The notes: a model not told the origin generated them from the sequence alone. 64,000 nucleotides of DNA from Stenotrophomonas sp. SY1 (GCF_021202945.1 NZ_JAJOYR010000001.1:1550001-1614000); one strand, 5' to 3'. Counted from the first letter of the stretch, positions 29,154 to 40,629 are shown. Program-made: numbers and translations.

Positions 29154-31667
29154 TCAGCGCGGGCGCAGGGTGAGCGTGTGCTTCGTTTCACCCGGCAGGA
29201 ATGGGGTGGGCTTGCCCTGTACCCAGTCGTCATGGCCGCTGCCCCAGAACGGCGACAGCGGATGACCACTCTGGCCGCCGGGTATGTGCACGATGCCATC
29301 GGCTTCGTGGCCCGGTGAAACCACCATGCGTTCGGAGGCGCCGAATGCAGGGCCCTGCACGCGCGGCATGTTGTCATCTCCGGGCAGGGGTTGGGGTTTC
29401 ATGCACAGCCAGCGCTTGAACAACGCCGGCAGGGCGCGTGATATCGGGTGGCAGATGGCGCTGGTGTTGCGCTCGCCCCAGGTTCGGCCAGCCAGGTCCG
29501 GCCCCTGTGCTGCCAGGTCGGTTTCCAGTTTGCGTGCGCTGTCGGCCAGCAGTTCGTCCCAGCTCTTGAATGGCGGTGGCAGCAGGTGGTCGGGTCGCTG
29601 TTCAAGCAGGGGCCAGATCACGCCCTCGAACTGCGACAGCTTCGGAGCCTGATAACGTTCGCCCAGTTGCGCTTTGGCCGGTGCCAACAATGCTCCCTGC
29701 ACGGTGTCCAGGGTGATGCCACGGAAAGCGCGCGCCATCCGGTAACTCACCGAATCGACGCTGGCGTGGCCTTCCCATTGGCGGCTGGCTGCTTCAATCC
29801 GCTTCAGCGCGGGGTCGTCGCTGTGTTCAACGGTTTGCCGTAGCAGCTTCCACCAGGGTTCCATCAGCAGCGCGCGGTCATCGAGCTGGATCGCCAGCAG
29901 GTCGCGCTCGCGGAACTGATCACGGGCGTGCAGGCCGTCGCGGATCTGCTTGGCACGCGCACCGAGGTCGTAGCCGCCGTCGCCAGCAATGGCCAATGCG
30001 GCGCCATCGAGTACGCGCGTGTTGGCGGTCCACAGGCGGTGTTCGGGTGGGTCGATCAGCGCAGGCGCATGGTCACTGCGTACCGCCCATGGCAGGCAGC
30101 TGGCGCTGGCAATGCCGCCGGCCGGACAATTGGCGCCGCGGTCGGGGCGTGCGCCGATCAGGCGCCAGGCAATGCGGCCCCTTCGGTCACCCATCAGCAG
30201 ATTCTGTGCGGGGACGCCGGAGCGGTCGGCCACGGCAAGGGCGGCGTCCAGGTCGGAGGCCTTGGCCATGTCGGCAAAATCCAGGCGCACGGCGCCGGGC
30301 AGATGTGCGGTCCAGCGCAAGGCGAGCAGGCTGCCATCCGGGTTCTCGTGCAGCACCGGGCCCCAGTCGCTTTCGCGCACCTTGAAGGTCTCTGCCGGCT
30401 TGCCGGCCACGGCGATGACTTCACTGTAGCTGCGCAACGCCGTACTGGCGGGAAGCTGCGCGTAGTCAGCGGTGTCGATGTAACTGTTGGTGAAGGCCCA
30501 GGCCACGCGTGTGTTGCTGCCGACGATCACGGCCGGCAGGCCGGGCAGGCTGAAGCCGGTTACGTCGACCTTGCCGTCTGGCGCGGTGGGATCTTCGTAG
30601 CGCAGGCGGGCACGGAACCAGATGTTGGGTGCACGCAGGCCCAGGTGCATGTCGTCGGCGATGATCGCGCGGCCGTCAGCGGTGAGCGCGCCGGCCACTG
30701 CGAAGTTGTTGCTGCCCGGAAAGTAACTGGCCGCCGCAGGCGGCTCGCCGATGCCTCTCTCCCGCGGCGCGGGAGAGAGGGGGACCCTCTGCAAAGCAGA
30801 GGGTGGAGTGAGGGCGAGAGCAGCGCCGGTAATGTCAGACCCAATCCGTGCGGTTTGCAGATCGGATGAAGCAGGCTCAGCGGCACCGGGCTCCACCTTC
30901 AACGTGCGCAGATCCAGTACATCGGCACCCGGCAGCACGGCATCGCCGCGCGGTGCGCCAAACAGCGGTGCATCCCAGCGGCTGCCGTCATGGCTGAGCA
31001 GTGCATACAGCGCGGGCGGGCTGACTTCGCGGATGCGGGCCAGGGCCAGTTCGCGGCCGTTGTTGGGGTCCTGCAGGTCGGCGTACATGGCCAGCCCGGT
31101 GAGCACCGAATCCTCCAGCGCCCATGCGCGCGGTTGCTGGCGCAGCAGCAGGTAAGGCCAGGGCCGCACCGGCAGCGCCGCCAGGCCGGCATTGACGCCA
31201 TCGCGATAGGCTTCCACCACCGCGCGTTTGCCGCCCAGTGCCACGGCCAGGTTGTCGTGGGTACGCGCGCGCAGGCGGTGCACGCGCATCTTGCGGTCCA
31301 GGGGCAGGGCGCTTTCACCGAACAGTTCGGACAGCTCGCCGGCGGCCGAGCGCCGCATCAGGTCCATCTCGAAGAAGCGCTCCTGCGCGTGCACATAGCC
31401 CAGCGCCCGGGCCATGTCGGCCTCGTTGGCGGCTTGGACGGTAAGCATGCCGTTGCTGTCGCGGTCCACGCTGACCGGGGCCGACAGGCCCGGCAGGGCC
31501 AGCTCCCCGTCCAACTGCGCCAGGCTGCCGCGCATCAGTAGCCAGACCACCAACAGCAGCAAAACCAGCAAGCCCAGCACGATCCCCAGTACACGCAGCA
31601 ACCAACGCAGCACAGGCCTACCCCCGGTTGTGGTTTCGTCGGGATTGTAGACAGCTTGTGAAGACAT
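29154..31667 (-). CDS. penicillin acylase family N-terminal nucleophile hydrolase
   Basis: An 837-residue amidase precursor of the penicillin acylase / acyl-homoserine lactone acylase family. One N-terminal membrane segment (about 25-45) suggests export with an anchor. The alpha part carries LGYVHAQERFFEMDLMRR; the beta chain should begin at Ser319 in FPGSNNFAVAG, the autocatalytic nucleophile, followed by DDMHL. Residues about 288-305, in the spacer before Ser319, are encoded by an intergenic-type repeat, an insertion that the removed linker could tolerate. Natural substrate unknown; long-chain AHLs or other amides are possible. The start at 31667 is chosen over 31721 because the first 18 codons look non-coding. 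Confidence 0.88.
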   Translation of the reverse strand: MSSQAVYNPDETTTGGRPVLRWLLRVLGIVLGLLVLLLLVVWLLMRGSLAQLDGELALPGLSAPVSVDRDSNGMLTVQAANEADMARALGYVHAQERFFEMDLMRRSAAGELSELFGESALPLDRKMRVHRLRARTHDNLAVALGGKRAVVEAYRDGVNAGLAALPVRPWPYLLLRQQPRAWALEDSVLTGLAMYADLQDPNNGRELALARIREVSPPALYALLSHDGSRWDAPLFGAPRGDAVLPGADVLDLRTLKVEPGAAEPASSDLQTARIGSDITGAALALTPPSALQRVPLSPAPRERGIGEPPAAASYFPGSNNFAVAGALTADGRAIIADDMHLGLRAPNIWFRARLRYEDPTAPDGKVDVTGFSLPGLPAVIVGSNTRVAWAFTNSYIDTADYAQLPASTALRSYSEVIAVAGKPAETFKVRESDWGPVLHENPDGSLLALRWTAHLPGAVRLDFADMAKASDLDAALAVADRSGVPAQNLLMGDRRGRIAWRLIGARPDRGANCPAGGIASASCLPWAVRSDHAPALIDPPEHRLWTANTRVLDGAALAIAGDGGYDLGARAKQIRDGLHARDQFRERDLLAIQLDDRALLMEPWWKLLRQTVEHSDDPALKRIEAASRQWEGHASVDSVSYRMARAFRGITLDTVQGALLAPAKAQLGERYQAPKLSQFEGVIWPLLEQRPDHLLPPPFKSWDELLADSARKLETDLAAQGPDLAGRTWGERNTSAICHPISRALPALFKRWLCMKPQPLPGDDNMPRVQGPAFGASERMVVSPGHEADGIVHIPGGQSGHPLSPFWGSGHDDWVQGKPTPFLPGETKHTLTLRPR
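30754..30804. repeat. in-frame repeat element inside the acylase gene
   Basis: Two perfect hairpins in tandem, 12 bp (30754-30765 with 30769-30780) and 9 bp (30784-30792 with 30796-30804), followed by GGAGTGAGGGCGAG. The same palindromes occur only between genes elsewhere in the window. Here the reading frame stays open through it. Confidence 0.85.
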
Positions 31668-31805
31668 TGTGTTGCCGGGCCCGTACCGCTCGTCGGAAGC
31701 GGCACGGGGCAAGGAGCGCAACGCAAGTGCAAGTGATTCCGATTAGATCATTGCCGCGCCGGATCGGGCACCCTATGCGCATTCCGAACCATCAGGAGCA
31801 CCCCC

Positions 31806-32294
31806 ATGAAGGGCAACCCCGAAGTCATCGAATGCCTGAAAGAGCTGCTGCGCGGCGAACTGGCTGCGCGTGACCAGTACTTCATCCATTCCCGTCGTTA
31901 CGAAGACCAGGGGCTGCACGCGCTGTACGAGCGCATCGGCCACGAAATGGAAGAGGAAACCGAGCACGCCGACGCGCTGCTGCGTCGCATCCTGTTCCTG
32001 GGCGGCAACCCGGACATGCGCCCGCACTTCCTTGAGCCGGGCATCACCGTGATGGAGATGTTGGAGAAGGACCTGCAGGTCGAATACCAGGTGCGTGCCA
32101 ATCTGGCCGCTGGCGTGAAGCTGTGCGAAGCACACGGTGACTATGTCAGCCGCGACATCCTGATCGCGCAGCTGCGCGATACCGAGGAAGACCACGCCTG
32201 GTGGCTGGAGCAGCAGTTGAGCCTGATCAAGCGCATCGGCCTGGAGCTTTACCAGACCAGCAAGATGGACGCCAAGGGCACATCCGCGCATTGA
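31806..32294 (+). CDS. bfr: bacterioferritin (haem-ligand Met replaced)
   Basis: A 162-residue four-helix ferritin that oxidises and stores iron. The ferroxidase residues are present: Glu18, Glu51, His54, the Glu of DLQVEYQ (93), and the Glu-x-x-His pair in DTEEDHAWW. Position 52, the haem-ligating Met of E. coli Bfr, is Thr here (EEETEH), so this subunit should not bind haem between subunits, unless it co-assembles with another Bfr. It has AGGAG before the ATG and its own terminator. Confidence 0.94.
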   Translation: MKGNPEVIECLKELLRGELAARDQYFIHSRRYEDQGLHALYERIGHEMEEETEHADALLRRILFLGGNPDMRPHFLEPGITVMEMLEKDLQVEYQVRANLAAGVKLCEAHGDYVSRDILIAQLRDTEEDHAWWLEQQLSLIKRIGLELYQTSKMDAKGTSAH

Positions 32295-32310
32295 TTGGTT
32301 TGATGCAGGA

Positions 32311-32335
32311 AGGGCGGCGAAAGCCGCCCTTTTTT
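32311..32335 (+). terminator. bfr terminator
   Basis: AGGGCGGC, loop GAAA, GCCGCCCT, then TTTTT, 17 bp past the bfr stop. Confidence 0.95.
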
Positions 32336-32371
32336 GTTGAGCGCTGTTCCTGATGACTGCTTGAAGAGCGG

Positions 32372-32423
32372 GCCCTCACTCCATCCCCTCTCCCGCACAC
32401 GGGAGAGGGGATGGAGTGAGGGC
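32372..32423. repeat. perfect 24-bp inverted repeat between bfr and tpm
   Basis: Stem 32372-32395 with 32400-32423, no mismatch, 4-nt loop. It is the CTCTCCCG/CGGGAGAG repeat family grown into a long palindrome. It ends 8 bp from the tpm stop and could stabilise or end that transcript. Confidence 0.9.
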
Positions 32424-32430
32424 AGCTTTC

Positions 32431-33087
32431 TCAGTCGCGCTGCAGGCGATACACCGCTGTAGACAACGCGCTGACGCCTTGCGCGCGGAAGTCCGGTTGC
32501 TGGTCGAGGATGTCGCGGCGCTCCAGCAGTGCGCTCCGCCAGGGCGTGGCGAACAAGCGCTCCACTTCCGGTTGTTCGACCGAGAATGGCGGGCCCTGTT
32601 TCTCATCCTGCGGATATTCCAGGGTGATCAACACACCACGGCAGCCGCTGGGCAGTTGTGCATACAGCGTGTCGCGATACCGCTGGCGCAGGTGCGGTGG
32701 CAGCGCGATCAGTGCGGCACGGTCGTAGACGCCAGCGATGTCGGCCAGCAGAGTCTTGTCCAGAGCGAACGCATCGCCGCAGATGATTTCGATCGGGCCC
32801 GCGCTGTAGTGCTCGCAGAACGGGCTTTGATGGCGCTGCGGGGTGATGCCGGCCTCGGCGAAGAACTGTTCCACCGCCAACGATGAAAGCTCCACGCCCA
32901 GCACGCGATGGCCTTGGGCGGCCAGCCAGTGCATGTCCAACGTCTTGCCGCACAGCGGCACCAGTACGCGGCTGCCGGTTGGCAGTTCAAGTGATGGCCA
33001 GTGCTTCTGCAGCAATGGCATCACCTCATTGCGATGGAAGCCGATCTGGCCGTCATGCCAGCGTTGCAGCCAGAAGTCGGGTTGCAT
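32431..33087 (-). CDS. tpm: thiopurine S-methyltransferase
   Basis: SAM-dependent methyltransferase of the bacterial TPMT family, known in Pseudomonas and related genera for methylating selenite, tellurite and thiopurines. The 218 residues are the exact family size. Motifs: MQPDFWLQRWHDGQIGFH at the start, the SAM loop VPLCGKTLDMHWLA and YDRAALIALPP. The ATG at 33087 is chosen by that N-terminus; the upstream open frame runs into repeats. Confidence 0.95.
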   Translation of the reverse strand: MQPDFWLQRWHDGQIGFHRNEVMPLLQKHWPSLELPTGSRVLVPLCGKTLDMHWLAAQGHRVLGVELSSLAVEQFFAEAGITPQRHQSPFCEHYSAGPIEIICGDAFALDKTLLADIAGVYDRAALIALPPHLRQRYRDTLYAQLPSGCRGVLITLEYPQDEKQGPPFSVEQPEVERLFATPWRSALLERRDILDQQPDFRAQGVSALSTAVYRLQRD

Positions 33088-33118
33088 GCAGTGTTCTCCG
33101 GTTGCGGGTTGAACGCCA

Positions 33119-33274
33119 TTGTAGGAGCGGCCTTGGTCGCGAAGCTGACAATCCGCACTGATCGGTGCCGGCATGTGATCGAGCTGTTTGCGGTTGCCGG
33201 AGGCGGGATGGTCCTGACTCCTGGCGAGAAGCACCCCTCCCCAACCCTCCCCTTCGCCTTTGGCGAAAGGGAGG
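33119..33274. repeat. two short intergenic repeats
   Basis: A REP-like TGTAGGAGCGGCCTTGGTCG unit (33119-33145) and, at 33226-33275, a CCTCCCCAACCCTCCCC block with the hairpin CGCCTTTGGCG, which recurs at 58078-58200. No gene is seen in 33088-33320. Confidence 0.75.
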
Positions 33275-33310
33275 GAGCAAAAGCAAAGAGGCCGGGCTTT
33301 CGCCCGGCCT
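33275..33310 (-). terminator. parC terminator
   Basis: Stem of 9 bp (33289-33297 with 33302-33310), 4-nt loop, followed on the minus strand by a T-rich tract (CTTTGCTTTTGC). It lies beyond the two extra copies of the parC 3' end. Confidence 0.8.
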
Positions 33311-33507
33311 TCTCTGTAATTACTGGACTTCCAGCCCTTCAACTTTCTGCCGCGCCACGCACACATCCGGCAATCGCATTGCCGAACGCGCCGCCGCGCG
33401 CCAGTGAAGTGAATTACTGGACTTCCAGTCCTTCGACCTTCTGCCGCGCCATGCACACATCCGGCAATCGCACTGCCGAACGCGCCGCCGCGCGCCAGTG
33501 AAGTGAA

Positions 33508-35751
<2,244 letters not shown>

Positions 35752-35879
35752 TGCGGGTGGTGCTACCTGTAAACGTGAAGCCGCGGCGTGGCTGCCGGCT
35801 TCCAGACCGGTCGATTATCCGGATGGCGGCGGGGATGCCAAGCAGGACGGAATGGGGGAGGGAATTGTTCCATATGTGT

Positions 35880-35935
35880 AATTCAGAATTCACTTCCAGA
35901 TGGGAATATTCCATTGAGAATATTTCCAGTTGGAA
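35880..35935 (+). promoter_or_regulatory. AT-rich palindrome array upstream of emrR (probable EmrR operator)
   Basis: Within 56 bp: AATTCAGAATT (35880-35890), TTCCAGATGGGAA (35894-35906), GGAATATTCC (35903-35912) and TTCCAGTTGGAA (35924-35935), with the direct repeat GAATATTCCA / GAATATTTCCA. MarR proteins bind such inverted repeats, so autorepression of emrRCAB is likely. The AT content stands out from the flanks. It could also affect the divergent parC promoter. Confidence 0.65.
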
Positions 35936-35949
35936 TAAAATGCCGGCCC

Positions 35950-36393
35950 ATGACTGATCCCACGCCCATGCCGCCGAGCTTTGGACTGCTGTTGCGGCAG
36001 GTCCGCGATGGCCTGGTCCGGCAGCTGGACCTGACCATGGCCGAAGAGGGGCTGGGGATCGGCTTCACCCATTACATCGGCCTGAAAGCCTTGGCCTGCA
36101 AGGCGCCATGCACGGCGGCCGAGCTGGGCCACGCCATCGACCAGGTGCCCAGCGCCGTCACCCGCCTGCTCGACCGGCTGGAAGAGTTGGGCTGTATCCG
36201 CCGGCAACCGCACGAGCAGGACCGCCGTGCCCTGCAGATCATGCTGACCGACGAAGGCCGTGCGCTGTGGCTGCGGCTCAAGGCGCGCGGTGACCAGGTG
36301 ATCGACCTGGCCATGCACGACCTGGCCCCGGCCGAGCGCGATCAGTTGTTCTCCCTGCTCACCCGCGTACGCGACGCACTCTCTCCCCCATGA
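35950..36393 (+). CDS. emrR: MarR-family repressor of the EmrCAB pump
   Basis: A 147-residue winged-helix regulator; the DNA-binding region is AIDQVPSAVTRLLDRLEELGCIRR followed by the beta-wing HEQDRRALQIMLT. It heads the operon emrR-emrC-emrA-emrB, which in S. maltophilia is repressed by EmrR and induced by hydrophobic phenolics and uncouplers. The ATG at 35950 starts MTDPTPMPPSFG. Its stop overlaps the emrC start in an ATGA. Confidence 0.9.
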   Translation: MTDPTPMPPSFGLLLRQVRDGLVRQLDLTMAEEGLGIGFTHYIGLKALACKAPCTAAELGHAIDQVPSAVTRLLDRLEELGCIRRQPHEQDRRALQIMLTDEGRALWLRLKARGDQVIDLAMHDLAPAERDQLFSLLTRVRDALSPP

Positions 36394-37865
36394 AAATCTC
36401 TCCCCCACGTTTCTCCCGCCCTTTGCTGGTGGGTGTTTTGGTGTTGGCGCTCGCCGCCTGCGCCAGCAGCCGAGGGCTGCAACCGCAAGGACGCCTGCTC
36501 GACATGGATGGCCTGCAGGCCGGCCACACACTGGCTGGCGGCGGACTCAGTGCGTCCGGCTTTCCCGCCGCCGACTGGTGGCGCGCGTTGGGCGACCCGC
36601 AGCTTGATGCGTTGGTCGCCGAGGGGCTGCGCAACAGCCCGTCGCTGGACATCGCCGATGCGCGCCTGCGCCAGGCCCAGGCGCAGGTCGCCGGTGCCCA
36701 CGCCGAGCGCCTGCCGAGCCTGTCGGTGTCGCCGGGCTACACCGGCATGCGCCTGCCCGAATCGATGGCCGGCGACGCTGGTGGCGACTACGCCGGCAGC
36801 GTGCAGGCAGTGCTGAACTTCAGTTACGGCATCGACCTTTGGGGCGGCAAGCGCGCCACCTGGGAAGCTGCGGTGGATAGCAACCACGCCGCCGCCGTGG
36901 ATGCACAGGCGGCGCGCCTGGATATCTCCACCGGCATCGTCCAGGCCTATCTGGAACTGGCCCATGCCTGGGAAACGCAGCAGGTTGCCGACGAGGAGCT
37001 GGCGCGCGCCGAGAAGACCCTGGCGCTGACCCGGCAGCGTCGCAGCGCCGGTATCGACAGTGACCTGCAGGTGCGTCAGGCCCAAGCGCGTCTGCCGTTG
37101 GCTCACCAGCAACAACTGGCCGCGCAGCAGCAGATCGATGCCGCCCGCAACGCGCTGGCCGCATTGCTCGGGCAAGGCCCGGATCGCGGCCTGCAGATCG
37201 CCCGGCCGCAGTCGTTGAATCCGCTGGCGCTGCAACTGCCGGGCGTGCTGCCCAGCGAACTGCTGGGGCGGCGCCCGGACATCGTCGCCGCGCGCTGGCG
37301 CGTGGAAGCGGCCGGCCGGCAGATCGATGCAGCCAAGGCGCGCTTCTATCCCAGCCTCAACCTGACCGCGTTGGGTGGTGTGGTGTCCAAGGACATCGGC
37401 AGCCTGCTGGAAGGCGGTTCCACCTTCGGCATTCTGGCGCCGGCCTTGAGCCTGCCGATCTTTGACGGTGGCCGGCTGCGCGCCGGCCTTGCCGGCCGTG
37501 ATGCCGATTACGACCTGGCCGTGGCCAGTTACAACCACGCCGTGGTCGATGCGCTGCGCGATGTGGCCGACCAGGTCAACGCGGTGCGCTCGCTGGCCAC
37601 GCAGGTGGATACCCAGCAACAGGCGGTGAGCATTGCGCAGGCCGCCAATGATCTGGCCCTGCAGCGCTATCGCGCCGGCATCGGCAATTACCTGGATGTG
37701 CTCAGCACCCAGGACCTGTTGCTGCAGGCCCAGCAGCGCCTGACCAATCTGCAATCGCAGCGGTTGCTGTCGAGCGTGCGCCTGAGCGCGGCGCTCGGCG
37801 GTGGTTTCGCGCCTGCCGAAAACGCGCTGCCGGTGGCCGCTGTTTCCGATAACAAGAATTCCTGA
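36390..37865 (+). CDS. emrC: outer membrane efflux lipoprotein of the EmrCAB pump
   Basis: TolC/NodT-family channel, 491 residues, that gives the MFS pump an exit across the outer membrane. A lipobox (LALAAC, Cys24) follows a short signal peptide. The two OEP repeats are visible: PSLDIADARLRQAQAQVAGA in the first half and LGRRPDIVAARWRVEAAGRQ in the second. A dedicated outer membrane factor inside the operon is what distinguishes EmrCAB from E. coli EmrAB, which borrows TolC. Confidence 0.93.
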   Translation: MKISPPRFSRPLLVGVLVLALAACASSRGLQPQGRLLDMDGLQAGHTLAGGGLSASGFPAADWWRALGDPQLDALVAEGLRNSPSLDIADARLRQAQAQVAGAHAERLPSLSVSPGYTGMRLPESMAGDAGGDYAGSVQAVLNFSYGIDLWGGKRATWEAAVDSNHAAAVDAQAARLDISTGIVQAYLELAHAWETQQVADEELARAEKTLALTRQRRSAGIDSDLQVRQAQARLPLAHQQQLAAQQQIDAARNALAALLGQGPDRGLQIARPQSLNPLALQLPGVLPSELLGRRPDIVAARWRVEAAGRQIDAAKARFYPSLNLTALGGVVSKDIGSLLEGGSTFGILAPALSLPIFDGGRLRAGLAGRDADYDLAVASYNHAVVDALRDVADQVNAVRSLATQVDTQQQAVSIAQAANDLALQRYRAGIGNYLDVLSTQDLLLQAQQRLTNLQSQRLLSSVRLSAALGGGFAPAENALPVAAVSDNKNS

Positions 37866-37873
37866 GAACCCCC

Positions 37874-39055
37874 ATGAGCCAGACTTCCTCCCCCGATGCG
37901 GCCAGTGCCGTACCCAGCCGCCGTGGCAAATTGCTGCGCGGCCTTTTCCTGATCGTGGTGCTGCTGCTTGCCGCATTTGCCGCGTGGTATTTCCTGCTGG
38001 GCCGCTGGGCCGAAGAAACCGATGACGCCTACGTGGGCGGCAACCAGGTGCAGATCACGCCGCTGGTGGCTGGCACCGTGGTGGCCATCGCCGCCGATGA
38101 CGGCATGAAGGTGGAGCAGGGACAACTGCTGGTGCAGCTTGACCCGGCCGATACCGAAGTGGCGATGCAGCAGGCGCAGGCCAACCTGGCCAGCACCGTG
38201 CGTCAGGTACGCGGTCTGTACCGCAACGTGGAAAGCGCACAGGCCGACTTGAATGCACGCCAGGTCACGCTCAAGCGTGCCCGTGACGACTATGCACGGC
38301 GCAGGAACCTGGCCGCCACCGGCGCCATCTCCAATGAAGAACTGGCGCATGCCGGTGATGAGCTGGCTGCGGCCGAGGCAGCCATGGCCGGTTCGCGCGA
38401 GGCGGTGGCCCGTTCGCGCGCACTGGTCGATGACACCGTCATCGCAACCCAGCCGGACGTGCAGGCCGCCGCTGCGCAGCTGCGTCAGGCGTACTTGAAC
38501 AATGCCCGCTCCGGCATCGTCTCGCCGGTAACCGGCTACGTTGCACGTCGTTCGGTGCAGCTGGGCCAGCGCGTGCAACCGGGCACCGCATTGATGGCGG
38601 TGGTGCCAACCGAGCAGATGTGGGTGGACGCCAACTTCAAGGAAACCCAGCTGCGGCACATGCGGCTGGGCCAGGAAGTGGAACTGCGCTCGGACCTGTA
38701 CGGCGGCGGGGTGACCTACAAGGGCCACATCACCAGCCTGGGCATGGGCACCGGTTCGGCGTTCTCGCTGCTGCCGGCGCAGAACGCCAGCGGCAACTGG
38801 ATCAAGATCGTGCAGCGCGTGCCGGTGCGGGTGGCCATCGACGCCAAGCAGCTGGCCGAGCATCCGTTGCGCATCGGCCTGTCGATGAAGGCCGAGGTGA
38901 ACCTGCATGACCAGAAGGGCGGCGTGCTACCCACCGAGGCGGCCAAGGGCGCGGTGTACGACACCGGGGTCTACGCACGGCAGCTGCACGATGCCGACGC
39001 GCTGATCCACACCATCATCCAGGGCAACCTGTCGCCGTCGGCACGCGCCGGCTGA
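37874..39055 (+). CDS. emrA: membrane fusion protein of the EmrCAB pump
   Basis: HlyD/EmrA-type adaptor of 393 residues linking EmrB to EmrC. One N-terminal membrane helix (about 20-42), then a lipoyl half (YVGGNQVQITPLVAGTVVAI), a coiled-coil hairpin (about 95-200) and the second lipoyl half with ARSGIVSPVTGYVARRSVQ. Starts 8 bp after emrC. Confidence 0.94.
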   Translation: MSQTSSPDAASAVPSRRGKLLRGLFLIVVLLLAAFAAWYFLLGRWAEETDDAYVGGNQVQITPLVAGTVVAIAADDGMKVEQGQLLVQLDPADTEVAMQQAQANLASTVRQVRGLYRNVESAQADLNARQVTLKRARDDYARRRNLAATGAISNEELAHAGDELAAAEAAMAGSREAVARSRALVDDTVIATQPDVQAAAAQLRQAYLNNARSGIVSPVTGYVARRSVQLGQRVQPGTALMAVVPTEQMWVDANFKETQLRHMRLGQEVELRSDLYGGGVTYKGHITSLGMGTGSAFSLLPAQNASGNWIKIVQRVPVRVAIDAKQLAEHPLRIGLSMKAEVNLHDQKGGVLPTEAAKGAVYDTGVYARQLHDADALIHTIIQGNLSPSARAG

Positions 39056-39062
39056 GGTCACC

Positions 39063-40622
39063 ATGTCCGCTCAAGCTCCCGCCGCGCCCCTCGGCGCGGT
39101 CGGCACCGGGCCGGCCAACGTTGCCTTGTGCACGGCCGGCCTGGCGCTGGCCTCGTTCATGCAGGTGCTCGACACCACCATCGCCAACGTCTCGCTGCCG
39201 ACCATCGCCGGCAATCTCGGCGCAAGTTCGCAGCAGGCGACGTGGGTCATTACCTCGTTCGCGGTCAGCACCGCAATCGCGCTGCCGCTGACCGGCTGGC
39301 TCAGCCGCCGCTTCGGCGAGGTCAAGCTGTTCATCTGGGCGACCATTGCGTTCTCCATCGCCTCGCTGCTGTGCGGCATCGCGCAGAGCATGGGCATGCT
39401 GGTGGTGTCGCGCGCGCTGCAGGGTTTCGTCGCCGGCCCGATGTACCCGATCACCCAGTCGCTGCTGGTGTCGATCTACCCGCGCGAAAAACGCGGGCAG
39501 GCGCTGGCGCTGCTGGCGATGATCACCGTGGTCGCGCCAATTGCCGGGCCGATTCTCGGTGGCTGGATCACCGACAACTACAGCTGGGAATGGATCTTCC
39601 TGATCAACGTGCCGCTGGGCGTGATTGCTGCGGTGATCGTCGGTGGCCAGTTGCGGCACCGGGTGGAGCAGGTCGAGAAGCCTAAGATGGATTACGTCGG
39701 CCTGGTCACCCTGGTGATCGGCGTCGGCTGCCTGCAGCTGCTGCTGGATCTGGGCAACGAGGAAGACTGGTTCGCCTCGACCAAGATCGTGGTGCTGGCC
39801 TGCGTGGCGGTGGTGTCGCTGGCGGTGTTCCTGATCTGGGAACTGACCGACAAGGACCCCATCGTCGACCTGCGCCTGCTGCGGCATCGCAACTTCCGCG
39901 CCGGCACGCTGGCGATGATCGTGGGCTACGCGGCGTTCTTCTCGGTGGCGTTGATGATCCCGCAGTGGTTGCAGCGCGACATGGGCTACACCGCGATCTG
40001 GGCGGGCCTGGCGACGGCGCCATTGGGGCTGCTGCCGATCGTGCTGGCACCGATGCTGGGGAAGTTCGGCCACAAGTTCGACATGCGCATGCTGGCGACC
40101 ATCGCCTTCTTCGTGTTGTCGATGACCTGCTTCCTGCGCTCGGGCTTCAACCTGCAGGTCAACTTCGAGCATGTGGCCGGTGTGCAGCTGCTGATGGGTC
40201 TGGGCCTGGCGTTGTTCTTCATGCCGGTGTTGCAGATCCTGTTGTCGGACCTGGACGGGCGTGAAGTGGCAGCCGGCTCCGGCCTTGCCACCTTCCTGCG
40301 GACGCTGGGCGGCAGCTTCGCCGCGTCATTGACGACATGGCTGTGGGCACGCCGTACCCAACAGCACCATGCCGACCTGACCGAGCACGTTTCGCTGTAC
40401 GACCCGGGCATGCATGCGCAGATCACGGCGATGGGGCAGGGCGACCTGCAACACGGCGCAGCGGTGCTGGACAACATGATCGTGCACCAGGCATCGCAGA
40501 TGGGCTTCAACGACATCTTCCTGCTGCTGGGCTGGGTGTTCCTGGCGATCATCGCGTTCGTCTGGCTGGCCAAGCCGCCGTTCGGGGCAGGTGCCGGCGC
40601 AGCCTCCGCGGGCGGGCACTGA
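39063..40622 (+). CDS. emrB: MFS multidrug transporter EmrB (DHA2 family)
   Basis: A 519-residue proton-driven drug transporter of the 14-helix DHA2 family. The family motif C region is near LDTTIANVSLPTIAG, motif A near GWLSRRFGEVKLF, and the segment RALQGFVAGPMYP precedes the next helix. With EmrA and EmrC it should export hydrophobic compounds such as uncouplers and nalidixic acid from cytoplasm to outside. Last gene of the operon. Confidence 0.95.
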   Translation: MSAQAPAAPLGAVGTGPANVALCTAGLALASFMQVLDTTIANVSLPTIAGNLGASSQQATWVITSFAVSTAIALPLTGWLSRRFGEVKLFIWATIAFSIASLLCGIAQSMGMLVVSRALQGFVAGPMYPITQSLLVSIYPREKRGQALALLAMITVVAPIAGPILGGWITDNYSWEWIFLINVPLGVIAAVIVGGQLRHRVEQVEKPKMDYVGLVTLVIGVGCLQLLLDLGNEEDWFASTKIVVLACVAVVSLAVFLIWELTDKDPIVDLRLLRHRNFRAGTLAMIVGYAAFFSVALMIPQWLQRDMGYTAIWAGLATAPLGLLPIVLAPMLGKFGHKFDMRMLATIAFFVLSMTCFLRSGFNLQVNFEHVAGVQLLMGLGLALFFMPVLQILLSDLDGREVAAGSGLATFLRTLGGSFAASLTTWLWARRTQQHHADLTEHVSLYDPGMHAQITAMGQGDLQHGAAVLDNMIVHQASQMGFNDIFLLLGWVFLAIIAFVWLAKPPFGAGAGAASAGGH

Positions 40623-40629
40623 CAAGCCG

